From assembly GCA_015067885.1 (NCBI GenBank), contig SVLO01000010.1:1-64000 (forward strand): 64,000 nt of DNA, given 5' to 3'. The notes under the pieces are model-generated. The model saw only the letters and a list, made by a program, of their open reading frames with translations, ran no database searches and had not been told where the DNA came from. Origin of the DNA: Oscillospiraceae bacterium. Its GTDB lineage: Bacteria > Bacillota > Clostridia > Oscillospirales > Oscillospiraceae. A program made the translations under genes and the position numbers. Shown here piece by piece: positions 51,734-60,733 of this stretch (position 1 is the stretch's first letter; each line of letters opens with the position of its first letter).

Positions 51734-53140
51734 TTATGCGTTAAAAATGGCGCTCATACCCCGGTAGGTCATGTAGCAGTCCAGCTTACCAACCGTTTCA
51801 AAGGGCGCGTGCATGGACAGCACCGGCACACCGGCATCGATGGTATCGATGTTGCGGTTGGCCATGTAGCAGGCCACCGTACCGCCGCCGCCGGCATCCA
51901 CCCGGCCCAGCTCCGCCATCTGCCAGGCCACGCCGGCCTCGTCCAGCACCCGGCGGACGTAGGCCACCACCTCGGCCGAGGCGTCGGAGGCGCCGGACTT
52001 GCCCCGGGCGCCGGTGTACTTGCACAGGCCCATGCCATAGTTGACAAAGGCGCTGTTGCGCTTTTCGTACACCTCGGCGTAGTTGGGGTCGTAGGCCGCC
52101 GTCACATCGGCAGACAGGCAGAAAGACTTTTCATAGCAGGCGCTCAGGGACACATTCTGACCGGCGCACAGGTCCTCCATAAAGGTATCGAAGGCGGAAG
52201 ACTGCATACCGCTGACACCCTCGGAACCGATCTCCTCCTTGTCCGCCAGCATACAGATGGCGGTGCGTTCGGGAGTACCCAGCTCCAGCAGGGCGGCAAG
52301 GCTTGCGTAGGCGCACACCCGGTCATCGTGGCCGTAGGCACCGATGAGCGAACGGTCAAAGCCGATATCAGAGGCGTTGAAGGCGGGTACGGCACACAGC
52401 TCGGCGGAGATAAAGTCCTCCTCCACGATGCCGTACTTCTCGTGCAGCAGCTCCAGCACCGTCAGCTTGACCCGGTCGGCACCGTCGTCATCAGCCAGGG
52501 GTCGGCTGCCCACCAGAATATTCAGATTTTCACCGGGAACGGCGTCCGCCATCAGCTTTTTGGCCTGCTCAGCGCCCAAATGGGGCAGCAGGTCGTTGAT
52601 GACAAAGCGGGGTTCGCCCTCCCCACTGCCGATGCACACCCGGACCACGCTGCCGTCCCGCAGGGCCACGGCGCCCCGCAGCTCCAAAGGTACCGCCAGC
52701 CACTGGTACTTGCGCACGCCGCCGTAGTAGTGGGTCTTGAAGTAACCCAGCTCCTCCGCCTCGTACAGCGGATTCTGCTTCAGGTCCAAACGTGGGGAAT
52801 CAATGTGGGCGGCGGCGATGTTCACACCACAGTCCAACCCCTTTTTGCCCATGACCGCCAGCATGACCGCCTTGCCCCGGTTGACCCGGTACACACGGTC
52901 GCCGGGTTTCAGGTCCATGCCCCGCTCATAGGGCTTGAACCCCGCCGCCTGGGCCAGGGCCACGGTGCGGTCCACGCACTCGCGCTCGGTCTTGCCGGCA
53001 TCCAAAAACTGCTTGTAGCCGGTGCAGTAGTCCTCCATGGCCTGCAGCTCGCTCTCGCTCACCCGGTCATAGGCATTCTTGCGTTTGTAGATCAGAGTTT
53101 CCCGCAGCTGCGCGCCCCGGGTAAGTTCCTTGTCCGCCAT
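51734..53140 (-). CDS. apeB: M18 family aminopeptidase
   Basis: 468-residue zinc aminopeptidase of the M18 (aspartyl aminopeptidase) family. Metal and catalytic residues lie in AAHIDSPRLDLK (about 110), DKEEIGSEGVSGMQS (about 290), YGHDDRVCAY and the C-terminal HAPFETVGKLDCYMTYR. Cytosolic peptide turnover. Its ATG shares a base with the coaE stop (TAATG). Last gene of the run. Confidence 0.93.
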   Translation of the reverse strand: MADKELTRGAQLRETLIYKRKNAYDRVSESELQAMEDYCTGYKQFLDAGKTERECVDRTVALAQAAGFKPYERGMDLKPGDRVYRVNRGKAVMLAVMGKKGLDCGVNIAAAHIDSPRLDLKQNPLYEAEELGYFKTHYYGGVRKYQWLAVPLELRGAVALRDGSVVRVCIGSGEGEPRFVINDLLPHLGAEQAKKLMADAVPGENLNILVGSRPLADDDGADRVKLTVLELLHEKYGIVEEDFISAELCAVPAFNASDIGFDRSLIGAYGHDDRVCAYASLAALLELGTPERTAICMLADKEEIGSEGVSGMQSSAFDTFMEDLCAGQNVSLSACYEKSFCLSADVTAAYDPNYAEVYEKRNSAFVNYGMGLCKYTGARGKSGASDASAEVVAYVRRVLDEAGVAWQMAELGRVDAGGGGTVACYMANRNIDTIDAGVPVLSMHAPFETVGKLDCYMTYRGMSAIFNA

Positions 53141-53757
53141 TATCGTATCCCTCCTGCTTCATATTGCGTTAAAAGTTGTTCGAATAATTCCCTCGCCACC
53201 CGGGCAAATTGCGTCGGGTCGATAAAATCGTTATACAGAATGTGGTCACAGTTTGCCCGATAAAAGGCATCCTCTTTCTGGGCCGCTATCCGGGCACGGG
53301 CGTAATCCTCACCGATCCCCTCCCGGGCGCAAATGCGGCGCACCCGATCTTCCACCGGGGCAAGGACGGCAACCATGGTGTCATACCGCTCAGCAAAGCC
53401 GCCTTCGATCAACGTGATGCCATCCACAGCGGCAAGCCGTTTCCCCTGTTCCCGGGCCTGCGCAAGGGCCCGGTCCACCGCGGCGGAAACAAAAGGTTTG
53501 ACGATAGCGTCCAGGTCCGCAAGGGCCCCGGCATCACCAAAGACCACCCGACCAAGCGCCTTGCGGTCTATACCACCCTCCGTGTTTTTAATGTCACCGA
53601 ACCGATTGCACAGCGCCACTTGTAAACCAATGTCACTTGCCAGCAATTCGTGGTAAACCGCATCGCAATCCACCACGGCTCCACCCAGTTTTTCAATTTC
53701 TCGAAGGGCCGTTGTCTTGCCTGCCCCCGTGGGGCCGGTAATTCCTATCACCATCAT
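53140..53757 (-). CDS. coaE: Dephospho-CoA kinase
   Basis: Last step of CoA synthesis. 205 residues from the ATG at 53757 (or the adjacent ATG at 53754), overlapping the tsaC stop by 4 bp (ATGA). P-loop GPTGAGKTTAL (about 8-18), DCDAVYHELL and an LID-like RRICAREGIGEDYARARIAAQ. An upstream in-frame extension belongs to tsaC. Confidence 0.94.
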   Translation of the reverse strand: MMVIGITGPTGAGKTTALREIEKLGGAVVDCDAVYHELLASDIGLQVALCNRFGDIKNTEGGIDRKALGRVVFGDAGALADLDAIVKPFVSAAVDRALAQAREQGKRLAAVDGITLIEGGFAERYDTMVAVLAPVEDRVRRICAREGIGEDYARARIAAQKEDAFYRANCDHILYNDFIDPTQFARVARELFEQLLTQYEAGGIR

Positions 53758-54773
53758 GGCTCCACCTCGATCACATGGAAACCGGCAGCCTTGCTTAATC
53801 GGTTGACCACCGCCAAACCGATGCCGGAGCTGTCGGGACACTGGGCCCAAATGGCGGAAACTTCCGTATGGTCAAAGGCACGCAGGGCATCAAAGATGTG
53901 CCGCGCCTGCTCCTGCTTGTCCGCGAACTTGCCCACGGCGATGACGTGACAGCCCAAAAAGCGGTCAGAATACTCGTCAAAGCAGATCACACCGTTTCCG
54001 GGAGCTGCATGGCGCAGGATGTAGTCCGCCGAAGCAGCCGCGTCACCGGCCACCACCGTCACCGGCGCCTTGGGGGCGTAATGCCGGTAGGCCATGCCGG
54101 GGGCCTTGGGTTTCTCCCCCGCCCGCATCTGTCGGCGGACGGCCGGATCTACCTCTACCTCACCCAACACCTCGGTCAGTTGTTCCAGGGTGATGCCGCC
54201 GGGCCGCAGCAGCCGGGGCGGCGTACAGGTCAGGTCGATAATGGTGGACTCCACACCCACGCCGCAGGGGCCGCCATCCACAATGGCGTCGATTTTGCCG
54301 TCCATATCCTCCATCATGTGGGCCGCCGTGGTGGGGCTGGGCCGACCGGAGGTGTTGCCCGAGGGGGCCGCCACCGGCACACCGGCCAGGCGGATAAGCT
54401 CCCGGCACAGCTCATGGCCCGGACAACGGATGCCCACCGTGTCAAGGCCCGCTGTCACCCGGTCGGAGACTCGCTCACTGCGTGGCAGCACCATGGTCAG
54501 GGGGCCGGGCCAAAAGCGATCCGCCAGCAGCCACGCCGCCTCCGGGATGTTACTGCAATACTGCTCCAGCCACGCCGCCTCCGGGATGTGAATGATGAGG
54601 GGATTGTCCTGGGGTCGGCCCTTGGCAATGAAAATGTTGGCCACCGCCCTGTCATCCAGCGCGTTAGCCCCCAGGCCGTACACCGTTTCCGTGGGGATGC
54701 CCACCAAGCCGCCCTCCCGCAGGATGCGGGCCGCCTCTTCCCTATTCGATTGTGTCAAAACTTTAGTATTCAC
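53754..54773 (-). CDS. tsaC: L-threonylcarbamoyladenylate synthase (Sua5 type)
   Basis: Makes threonylcarbamoyl-AMP from Thr, bicarbonate and ATP, the first step of t6A. 339 residues: YrdC domain (about 1-205, GGLVGIPTETVYGLGANA) and the Sua5 C-terminal domain (PGMAYRHYAPKAPV). GTG at 54773 is 8 nt after GGAG and preferred over TTG at 54779. A 23-bp perfect direct repeat (54528-54550 and 54567-54589) encodes IPEAAWL twice, yet the total length matches the family. Confidence 0.93.
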   Translation of the reverse strand: MNTKVLTQSNREEAARILREGGLVGIPTETVYGLGANALDDRAVANIFIAKGRPQDNPLIIHIPEAAWLEQYCSNIPEAAWLLADRFWPGPLTMVLPRSERVSDRVTAGLDTVGIRCPGHELCRELIRLAGVPVAAPSGNTSGRPSPTTAAHMMEDMDGKIDAIVDGGPCGVGVESTIIDLTCTPPRLLRPGGITLEQLTEVLGEVEVDPAVRRQMRAGEKPKAPGMAYRHYAPKAPVTVVAGDAAASADYILRHAAPGNGVICFDEYSDRFLGCHVIAVGKFADKQEQARHIFDALRAFDHTEVSAIWAQCPDSSGIGLAVVNRLSKAAGFHVIEVEP

Positions 54774-54787
54774 AATCAAAACTCCAC

Positions 54788-55462
54788 TTATTTACCTAAA
54801 ATAATGCTCCGCAGGTCTTGGGGCGTGGCAGCGATGTAGTCGGCACCCTCCCCCTCCAGCTCCGGTCTGCTGCGGAAGCCCCACAGCACACCACAGCTTG
54901 CAAGGCTGCTGTTTTTCGCCGTTTGAATATCCACGTTGCTGTCCCCCACGAAGAGGGTGTGTTCCTTGTGGGCGCCCATGCGCTCCAGCAGCTTATGTAC
55001 CGGCGCAGGGTCAGGCTTCAGCGGCACACCGGGCAGGCCGCCCTGTACCAACCCGAACACACCGGGATAGTACTGTTCCATGACAGGTCCGGCGGCAGCA
55101 TCAGGCTTGTTGGTCAGTACCGCGATTTTCACCCCCGCCGCTTTCAGCTCGTCCACCAGCTCCGGCATACCGGCGTAAGGGCAGGTCTTGTCCGCCTTGT
55201 GCTGCTCGTAGTAGGCAATAAACTCCTCCAGCGCCTGTCGGCCCAGGTCCGTCCCCCGGACAGACTCCGGAATGGCTCGCTCCACCAGTTTGGCCGCTCC
55301 GTTACCGATGAAATAGCAGTAGGCAGAGTAGTCATGAGTAGGCCAGCCGTGACCGGCGCAGACGTGGTTGCAGGAGTCGGCAAGGTCGGCAAGGGTATCC
55401 AGCAGGGTGCCGTCCAGGTCAAAAATGACGTTGGAAAAACGAGGCTTATCAATAGTAAGCAT
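54788..55462 (-). CDS. HAD-family phosphatase, phosphoglycolate phosphatase-like
   Basis: 224-residue haloacid dehalogenase phosphatase with cap domain. Motif I FDLDGTLLDT (about 14-23), motif II VLTNKPD and motif III VGDSNVDIQTAKN. Probably a Gph-type repair phosphatase; substrate unproven. The start overlaps the preceding 89-residue gene by 14 bp. Confidence 0.9.
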   Translation of the reverse strand: MLTIDKPRFSNVIFDLDGTLLDTLADLADSCNHVCAGHGWPTHDYSAYCYFIGNGAAKLVERAIPESVRGTDLGRQALEEFIAYYEQHKADKTCPYAGMPELVDELKAAGVKIAVLTNKPDAAAGPVMEQYYPGVFGLVQGGLPGVPLKPDPAPVHKLLERMGAHKEHTLFVGDSNVDIQTAKNSSLASCGVLWGFRSRPELEGEGADYIAATPQDLRSIILGK

Positions 55463-55718
55463 TGATTTTCATGCCTCCCAGCTCGATGACAGTGTCCCGT
55501 GGGAACCCCACCCGCATGACATAGCTCTTGACCGAACCCTGAGCCAGCTTGGGGTTGTGAGTTTCCTCCTCCAGGTCCATGTCGATGCGGCCGCCCTCGC
55601 CGCAGGTCACCACATCGTTGACCACGCCGCCGTCGTCCATGACCTCATTCAGGCCCTCTACGACCTCCTCAAGGGTCATGCCCTCAGGCAGGGCGGTGTA
55701 ATGAATAAACAGATCCAT
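55449..55718 (-). CDS. Small conserved acidic protein, function unknown
   Basis: 89 residues, not recognised. Acidic, no signal or membrane segment, with a predicted alpha/beta mix (TLEEVVEGLNEVMDDGG; VTCGEGGRIDMDLEEE; GFPRDTVIELGGMKI). 15 bp after prfA and overlapping gph by 14 bp, so clearly within the operon and translated. The family seems confined to Clostridia, as far as I can recall. Confidence 0.75.
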   Translation of the reverse strand: MDLFIHYTALPEGMTLEEVVEGLNEVMDDGGVVNDVVTCGEGGRIDMDLEEETHNPKLAQGSVKSYVMRVGFPRDTVIELGGMKINAYY

Positions 55719-55733
55719 TTCAATTCACTCCAA

Positions 55734-56795
55734 TTAACTGTTATTTGCTTTCAATCGTTCAGCCTGGTCGGCGGTCACAAGGGCGTTGATGACCACATGT
55801 AAATCGCCGTCCATCACGTTGTCCAACTGATACAGGGTCAGGCCGATACGATGGTCGGTCAGCCGCCCTTGTGGGAAGTTATAGGTCCGGATGCGCTCGT
55901 TGCGCATACCGCTGCCGATCTGACTGCGCCGCTGGGCGCTGAAGGCACTGTCCACACGCTCCTGTTCCTGCTCGTAGAGCCGGGAGGCCAAAATCTGCAT
56001 AGCCTTGTCCCGGTTTTGGAACTGACTGCGCTCCTGCTGGCACTCCACCACCATACCGGTGGGCTTGTGGATCAGGCGCACGGCGGAGGAGGTCTTATTG
56101 ACGTGCTGCCCCCCCGCACCGGAGGAACGAAACACCTGCATCTCCACATCGGCGGGATTGAGTTTTACGTCCGCCATTTCCCGCTGGGGCAGCACCGCCA
56201 CCGTCACCGTGGAGGTGTGGACGCGGCCACCGGACTCGGTCTCCGGCACCCGCTGGACCCGGTGGACGCCGCTTTCAAACTTCAGACGGGAGAATACGTC
56301 TACCCCTTCAATTGTAAAGGATATTTCCTTTACGCCGCCCAGTTCCGTTTCGTTCAGGCTGGCAACGTCTGTGCGCCAGCCCTGCCGTTCGGCATACATG
56401 GAGTACATACGGTACAGAGAATGGGCAAACAGGGCCGCCTCTTCCCCGCCCACACCGGCACGAATTTCCACCACCACGTTGCGGTGGTCGTCCGGGTCAC
56501 GGGGCAGCAACAAAAGCTGCAGCTCCTGCTCCAGACGTTCCTGCTCCAAGCGGGCCTGACGGAATTCTTCCTGGGCCAGATCCTTCATCTCCGGGTCGCT
56601 CATAAGCTCCTGGGCCTGCCGCGCATCCTCCCTGGCCCGGCCCAGAGCGCGATAGGTCTCGATAATGGGCTGCAGCTCCGCCTGCTCCCGGTTCAGCCGG
56701 GCCACAAGATTCGGGTCTGCGTAAGTTTCTGTGGCGGCCAGCCGCGCTTCGATTTGGCTGTATTTTGCTTCCACTTCCTGCAGCTTATCCAGCAT
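55734..56795 (-). CDS. prfA: Peptide chain release factor 1
   Basis: Terminates at UAA and UAG. 353 residues. Stop-codon recognition motif PET (RF1 PxT class) in HRVQRVPETESGGRVHTST (about 180-198) and catalytic GGQ in SGAGGQHVNKTSSAVRL (about 225-241). No prmC follows. Start at ATG 56795, 17 bp after ydcF. Confidence 0.96.
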   Translation of the reverse strand: MLDKLQEVEAKYSQIEARLAATETYADPNLVARLNREQAELQPIIETYRALGRAREDARQAQELMSDPEMKDLAQEEFRQARLEQERLEQELQLLLLPRDPDDHRNVVVEIRAGVGGEEAALFAHSLYRMYSMYAERQGWRTDVASLNETELGGVKEISFTIEGVDVFSRLKFESGVHRVQRVPETESGGRVHTSTVTVAVLPQREMADVKLNPADVEMQVFRSSGAGGQHVNKTSSAVRLIHKPTGMVVECQQERSQFQNRDKAMQILASRLYEQEQERVDSAFSAQRRSQIGSGMRNERIRTYNFPQGRLTDHRIGLTLYQLDNVMDGDLHVVINALVTADQAERLKANNS

Positions 56796-56812
56796 GGCGG
56801 GCCTCCTTTCTT

Positions 56813-57421
56813 TTATCGGTCAATTACAAAGGATTTCACAAGGGCCAGCGGTTCCCGAATATACATCCAAATTCGGGATGAAGTGTGCGAACTGGGGGCA
56901 GCCAAAGTGTGCAGATACTCCTCCTGCCCGGTAACTCGTTCCCACAACATTCTGGCCCGGGTCAGGTGGAACCCGTTGGACACCACCAGCACCCCGTCCG
57001 CAGGGTCAAGCCCCTGCTCCTGCATCATCTGCGCGCTGTAAATCATGTTTTGATAGGTGTTGTGAGAGTCCTCCTCCACCAACACCCGCTCCTCTGCAAT
57101 TCCGGCCGCAACCAGGTAGTTTCGCATGACACTGGCCTCACTGGCGTGTTCGTCACTGCCCTGACCACCGGACACGATAACCGTCACCTCCGGATGGTCC
57201 ACAAGGTAGTCGATGGCGGTATCCAGCCGATCCTGCAGCAGGACAGACGGTCCCCAGGGATGGACCTGGCATCCAAGCACGATCATGGTTTTAGGCTCCC
57301 CCTCCACCTGATCATACTCACCACGCAGCACGACACACAGCAGCGCGGAATAGCACAGAACACCGGCCAACATAAGCGTGAACAAGGCCCGTAGCCAGCG
57401 ATTTTTCCAAAGTTTTTTCAT
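56813..57421 (-). CDS. YdcF/SanA-like DUF218 membrane protein
   Basis: 202 residues: one N-terminal helix (about 10-30), then a DUF218 Rossmann-like domain (MIVLGCQVHPWGPSVLLQDRL; VIVSGGQGSDE; EDSHNTYQN; VSNGFHLTRA). Family members affect envelope integrity or bind SAM; the role here is unknown. Overlaps the ABC-F stop by 4 bp (ATGA). Confidence 0.88.
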   Translation of the reverse strand: MKKLWKNRWLRALFTLMLAGVLCYSALLCVVLRGEYDQVEGEPKTMIVLGCQVHPWGPSVLLQDRLDTAIDYLVDHPEVTVIVSGGQGSDEHASEASVMRNYLVAAGIAEERVLVEEDSHNTYQNMIYSAQMMQEQGLDPADGVLVVSNGFHLTRARMLWERVTGQEEYLHTLAAPSSHTSSRIWMYIREPLALVKSFVIDR

Positions 57422-59316
57422 CTCTTGGCCTCCTCCAGTTCGGCGCTGAGCCGTTCCCAGTTGCCGTAGAGCTTCAAAATCTCCTCCTCCAGCTGCTCGC
57501 GCTGCTCATACAGCTCCTGCAGCTTCAGGTAGTCGCTGGCAGCCTGTTCGATTTGCTCGGTCAGCTCAAACATCTGCTCCTCGGCCTTGGCCACTGCCCG
57601 CTCGGCGGCGGTCACCTCTTTTTCCAAATTCTTGGTGCCGCCGGGACGTTTGGGTTTTTCCTCTTTCTTCTCTTTGGACTGGGGCGCAACAGGCTCCGCC
57701 GCCTGCGCTCGCTTGTCCTTGGCGGCCAAATACTGGCGGTAGTCCCCACGGAAGTCGGTGATGACACCGTCCTGCAGTTCCCAAATGCGGGTGGCAAAAC
57801 GGTCGATGAAGTAGCGGTCGTGTGACACAAACAGCAGCACGCCGTCGTAGTCCTCCACCGCCCCCTCGATCCACTCGCGACTGGCAATATCAAGGTGGTT
57901 GGTAGGCTCGTCCAAAATAAGGAAGTTGATTTTCTCATCCATCAGCATACACAGCCGCAGGCGGCTGCGCTCACCGCCGGACAGGACGGACACCTGCTTG
58001 AACACGTCCTCTCCCCGGAAGTTGAACGCGGCCAAGCGATTGCGGGCGGTCTGCGCCGTGCAGTCCTGGTCGTAGATCATGGTATCCACAAGGGTGCGCT
58101 CCGGCCGGTCAAAGGACACCACCTGGGGCAGATAGCCGATCTTTACCGTGGGACCCAGGCGCAGCTTGCCGCTGTCGGGTTGTTCCTCGCCGGTAATGAG
58201 CTTGATGAGGGTGGATTTGCCTGTGCCGTTGTCGCCGATCAGGCCAATACGCTCCCCCCCAACGATGTCAAGGTCAAGGTCGCGGAACAGGCTCTTGTCG
58301 CCGTACCCCTTGGAAAGGCCTTTGGCGGTCAGCACCTCGTCCCCATGGAACTCCCGCTGGCCAAAGCCCATCTCCAGCTTGCGGTCACGGGTGGGCTTGT
58401 CCACGGTGCGCATACGTTCAATACGCTTTTCCATGGATTTGGCCCGGCGAAAGGTCTTGTCCATGCCGGAGTAGGCCCATACCCGCAGCTGTTCGGCAGA
58501 CTTCTCCAACTGCTGGATCTTGGCCTGCTCCTTTTCGTACTGGCGCAGTTTTTCCTCGTACCTCCGCTCCTTCTCCACGGCGTAAAAGGTATAGTTGCCC
58601 TCGTAAAATTCCGCCTTGCCGTCCTGAATTTCGATGACCCGGTTGACCACCCGGTCCAGGAAATAGCGGTCGTGGGAGATGGCCAGCACCGTACCCTTGA
58701 ACCGGGACAGGTACTCCTCCAACCACTCCACCGCGTGCAGGTCCAGGTGATTGGTGGGTTCGTCCAACAACAGCACGTCGGTGTCCTCCAAAATAAGGCG
58801 GGCCAAATTCACCCGGGTCTTTTCCCCGCCGGACAGGTCGTCAAACAGCTGCGCTCGCATGGTTTGGGGAATGGTCAGGCCGTTGCACACTTTATTTTTT
58901 TGTGTTTGGGCATCGTAGCCGCCGCCGGCCTCGAAGGCGGCGGTCAGGCTGTCGTACCGACGCAGCAGGGCCGGGTCGGTATCCTCGCTCATTTGGATGG
59001 CCAGCTGCTCCAGCTCCCGCTCCATTTTATGCAGACGGGCAAAGGCCGTGTCCAGCACGTCCTCCACCGTATAGCCTGCGGGGTACACGGGAATTTGGGA
59101 GATCAGGCCCAGCCGGTGGCCGGGAGCCAACACGACCTCTCCTTCGTCCCAATCCACCTCTCCGGTCAGGATGCGGAACAGGGTGGTCTTGCCGCTGCCG
59201 TTTTTGCCCAGCAGACCCACCCGCTCTCCGGTGTCCACCTGAAAGGTCAGCCCATCCAGTATTCGACTGCCGACCTCGTACTCTTTTACAAGGCCGGAAA
59301 CGGAAATTTCAATCAT
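57418..59316 (-). CDS. ABC-F family ATPase
   Basis: 632-residue soluble protein with two ABC domains and no membrane part: Walker A GLLGKNGSGKTTL and GLIGDNGTGKSTL, signatures LSGGEKTRV and LSGGERSRL, Walker B VLLLDEPTNHLD and FLILDEPTNHLD. A charged interdomain linker and a C-terminal coiled coil (about 560-632) suggest a ribosome-acting (Uup/YfmR-type) factor. Resistance function cannot be excluded but operon context (prfA, murF) favours housekeeping. Confidence 0.92.
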   Translation of the reverse strand: MIEISVSGLVKEYEVGSRILDGLTFQVDTGERVGLLGKNGSGKTTLFRILTGEVDWDEGEVVLAPGHRLGLISQIPVYPAGYTVEDVLDTAFARLHKMERELEQLAIQMSEDTDPALLRRYDSLTAAFEAGGGYDAQTQKNKVCNGLTIPQTMRAQLFDDLSGGEKTRVNLARLILEDTDVLLLDEPTNHLDLHAVEWLEEYLSRFKGTVLAISHDRYFLDRVVNRVIEIQDGKAEFYEGNYTFYAVEKERRYEEKLRQYEKEQAKIQQLEKSAEQLRVWAYSGMDKTFRRAKSMEKRIERMRTVDKPTRDRKLEMGFGQREFHGDEVLTAKGLSKGYGDKSLFRDLDLDIVGGERIGLIGDNGTGKSTLIKLITGEEQPDSGKLRLGPTVKIGYLPQVVSFDRPERTLVDTMIYDQDCTAQTARNRLAAFNFRGEDVFKQVSVLSGGERSRLRLCMLMDEKINFLILDEPTNHLDIASREWIEGAVEDYDGVLLFVSHDRYFIDRFATRIWELQDGVITDFRGDYRQYLAAKDKRAQAAEPVAPQSKEKKEEKPKRPGGTKNLEKEVTAAERAVAKAEEQMFELTEQIEQAASDYLKLQELYEQREQLEEEILKLYGNWERLSAELEEAKR

Positions 59317-59346
59317 AGTTTTCTCCGACCACCCGAAGGTGGCGTG

Positions 59347-60732
59347 TTATTCTTCGGTGGTGATCTCCTTCAGATAGTCCACCAGCTGTTCCATAGCCAT
59401 CCCCCGGGAGGCTTTGACCAGCACAATGGTATCAGGCCGCAGTTTTTCGGCCAGCACGGGTTTCGCCGCTTCCTTATCCGGGCAATGGACCACATTGGCT
59501 ACACCGGCGGCCCGGGCCCCATCGGCAATGTGGACGGACAATTCCCCCACCGCCACAAGGCAGTCGATGCCCGCCCGGCCCAGACACTCACCCACCTCCC
59601 GGTGGAGAATAGGCGCCAGGCTGCCCAACTCAAACATATCGCCCAAAACTGCCAGCTTGAAATTGCGCTTGCTGTCGGCCAAAATGCCGATGGCCGCACG
59701 CATGGACTGGGGGTTGGCGTTGTAGGTGTCGTTCAGAATGGTAATATCCTGACCCCGGCGGATAACATCCATGCGCATTTTGGTCGGTTTGAAGCGCTGG
59801 ATACCATCCAAAATCTCCACCGGCGTCAGGCCGAAGCGCGCCCCCACCGCCGCCGCCATCAGCGCGGGGTAGATCATGTGGGCGCCCATGGCGGGAATGT
59901 CCAGCTCCAGCCGCCCCAAGGGGGTCTGCGCGGTACACAGGGTACGGCCGCCGTCCGTCTGCTCCGTCTGAACGGCGCGCCATCCACACAGCTCACTCTG
60001 TCCGCAGCGGACCATCTCCTGTCCCACCGCAATGGTGTTCAGCAGCTCGTCGTCGCCGTTGAGTACGACCACGCCCTCCGGCTTCAGGCCGGTAAAGATC
60101 TCGCATTTGGCCTTGAGAATATTCTCCCGGCTGCCCAAATTTTCAATGTGGGCGTCCCCCACGTTGGAAATAACCGCCACATCGGGCTTTGCAATGTCGC
60201 TGAGGTAGGCGATCTCTCCCGCCTGGCTCATGCCCATCTCCAGTACGCAGATCTCATGGCTGCTGTCCAGCCGCAGAATGGTCAGGGGCAGGCCCACCTT
60301 GTTATTGAAGTTGCCCTCGGTCTTCAGCACCCGGTACTTCACTCCCAGCACCGCCGCCAGCATATCCTTGGTCGTGGTCTTGCCTACGCTGCCGGTGACG
60401 CCGATGACGGGGATATTGAACCGGGCCAGGTACCACGCAGCCAGGTCCCGCAGGGCCCGCTGGGTGTTGGCAACCTTGATGTAGAACTTGCCGGGCAGAT
60501 AGCTGTCCCGCTCCCGGGCGGTGAAGCAGCCGGCAGCGCCGGCCTCCAGGGCAGAATTGATATAAGCGTGGCCATCGAACCGCTCGCCGCTCAGGGGCAG
60601 AAAGACCGAGCCGGGATGGATGTTGCGGCTGTCGGTGTCCAGGCTGTCCACCGTGGTGTCCAAATCGTCAAAGCTGCCCAGCAGGGTACCGTTCACCGCC
60701 TGCAGCAGCTGGCGCAGAGTTAATGTTTCCAT
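59347..60732 (-). CDS. murF: UDP-MurNAc-tripeptide:D-Ala-D-Ala ligase
   Basis: Adds D-Ala-D-Ala to the peptidoglycan precursor. 461 residues from the ATG at 60732, one base after the ddl stop. GVTGSVGKTTTKDMLAAVL (ATP-binding, about 110-128), LEMGMSQAGEI and DTYNANPQSMRAAI are the expected Mur ligase motifs. Works directly with the product of ddl, encoded just upstream. Confidence 0.96.
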   Translation of the reverse strand: METLTLRQLLQAVNGTLLGSFDDLDTTVDSLDTDSRNIHPGSVFLPLSGERFDGHAYINSALEAGAAGCFTARERDSYLPGKFYIKVANTQRALRDLAAWYLARFNIPVIGVTGSVGKTTTKDMLAAVLGVKYRVLKTEGNFNNKVGLPLTILRLDSSHEICVLEMGMSQAGEIAYLSDIAKPDVAVISNVGDAHIENLGSRENILKAKCEIFTGLKPEGVVVLNGDDELLNTIAVGQEMVRCGQSELCGWRAVQTEQTDGGRTLCTAQTPLGRLELDIPAMGAHMIYPALMAAAVGARFGLTPVEILDGIQRFKPTKMRMDVIRRGQDITILNDTYNANPQSMRAAIGILADSKRNFKLAVLGDMFELGSLAPILHREVGECLGRAGIDCLVAVGELSVHIADGARAAGVANVVHCPDKEAAKPVLAEKLRPDTIVLVKASRGMAMEQLVDYLKEITTEE

Positions 60733-60733
60733 C

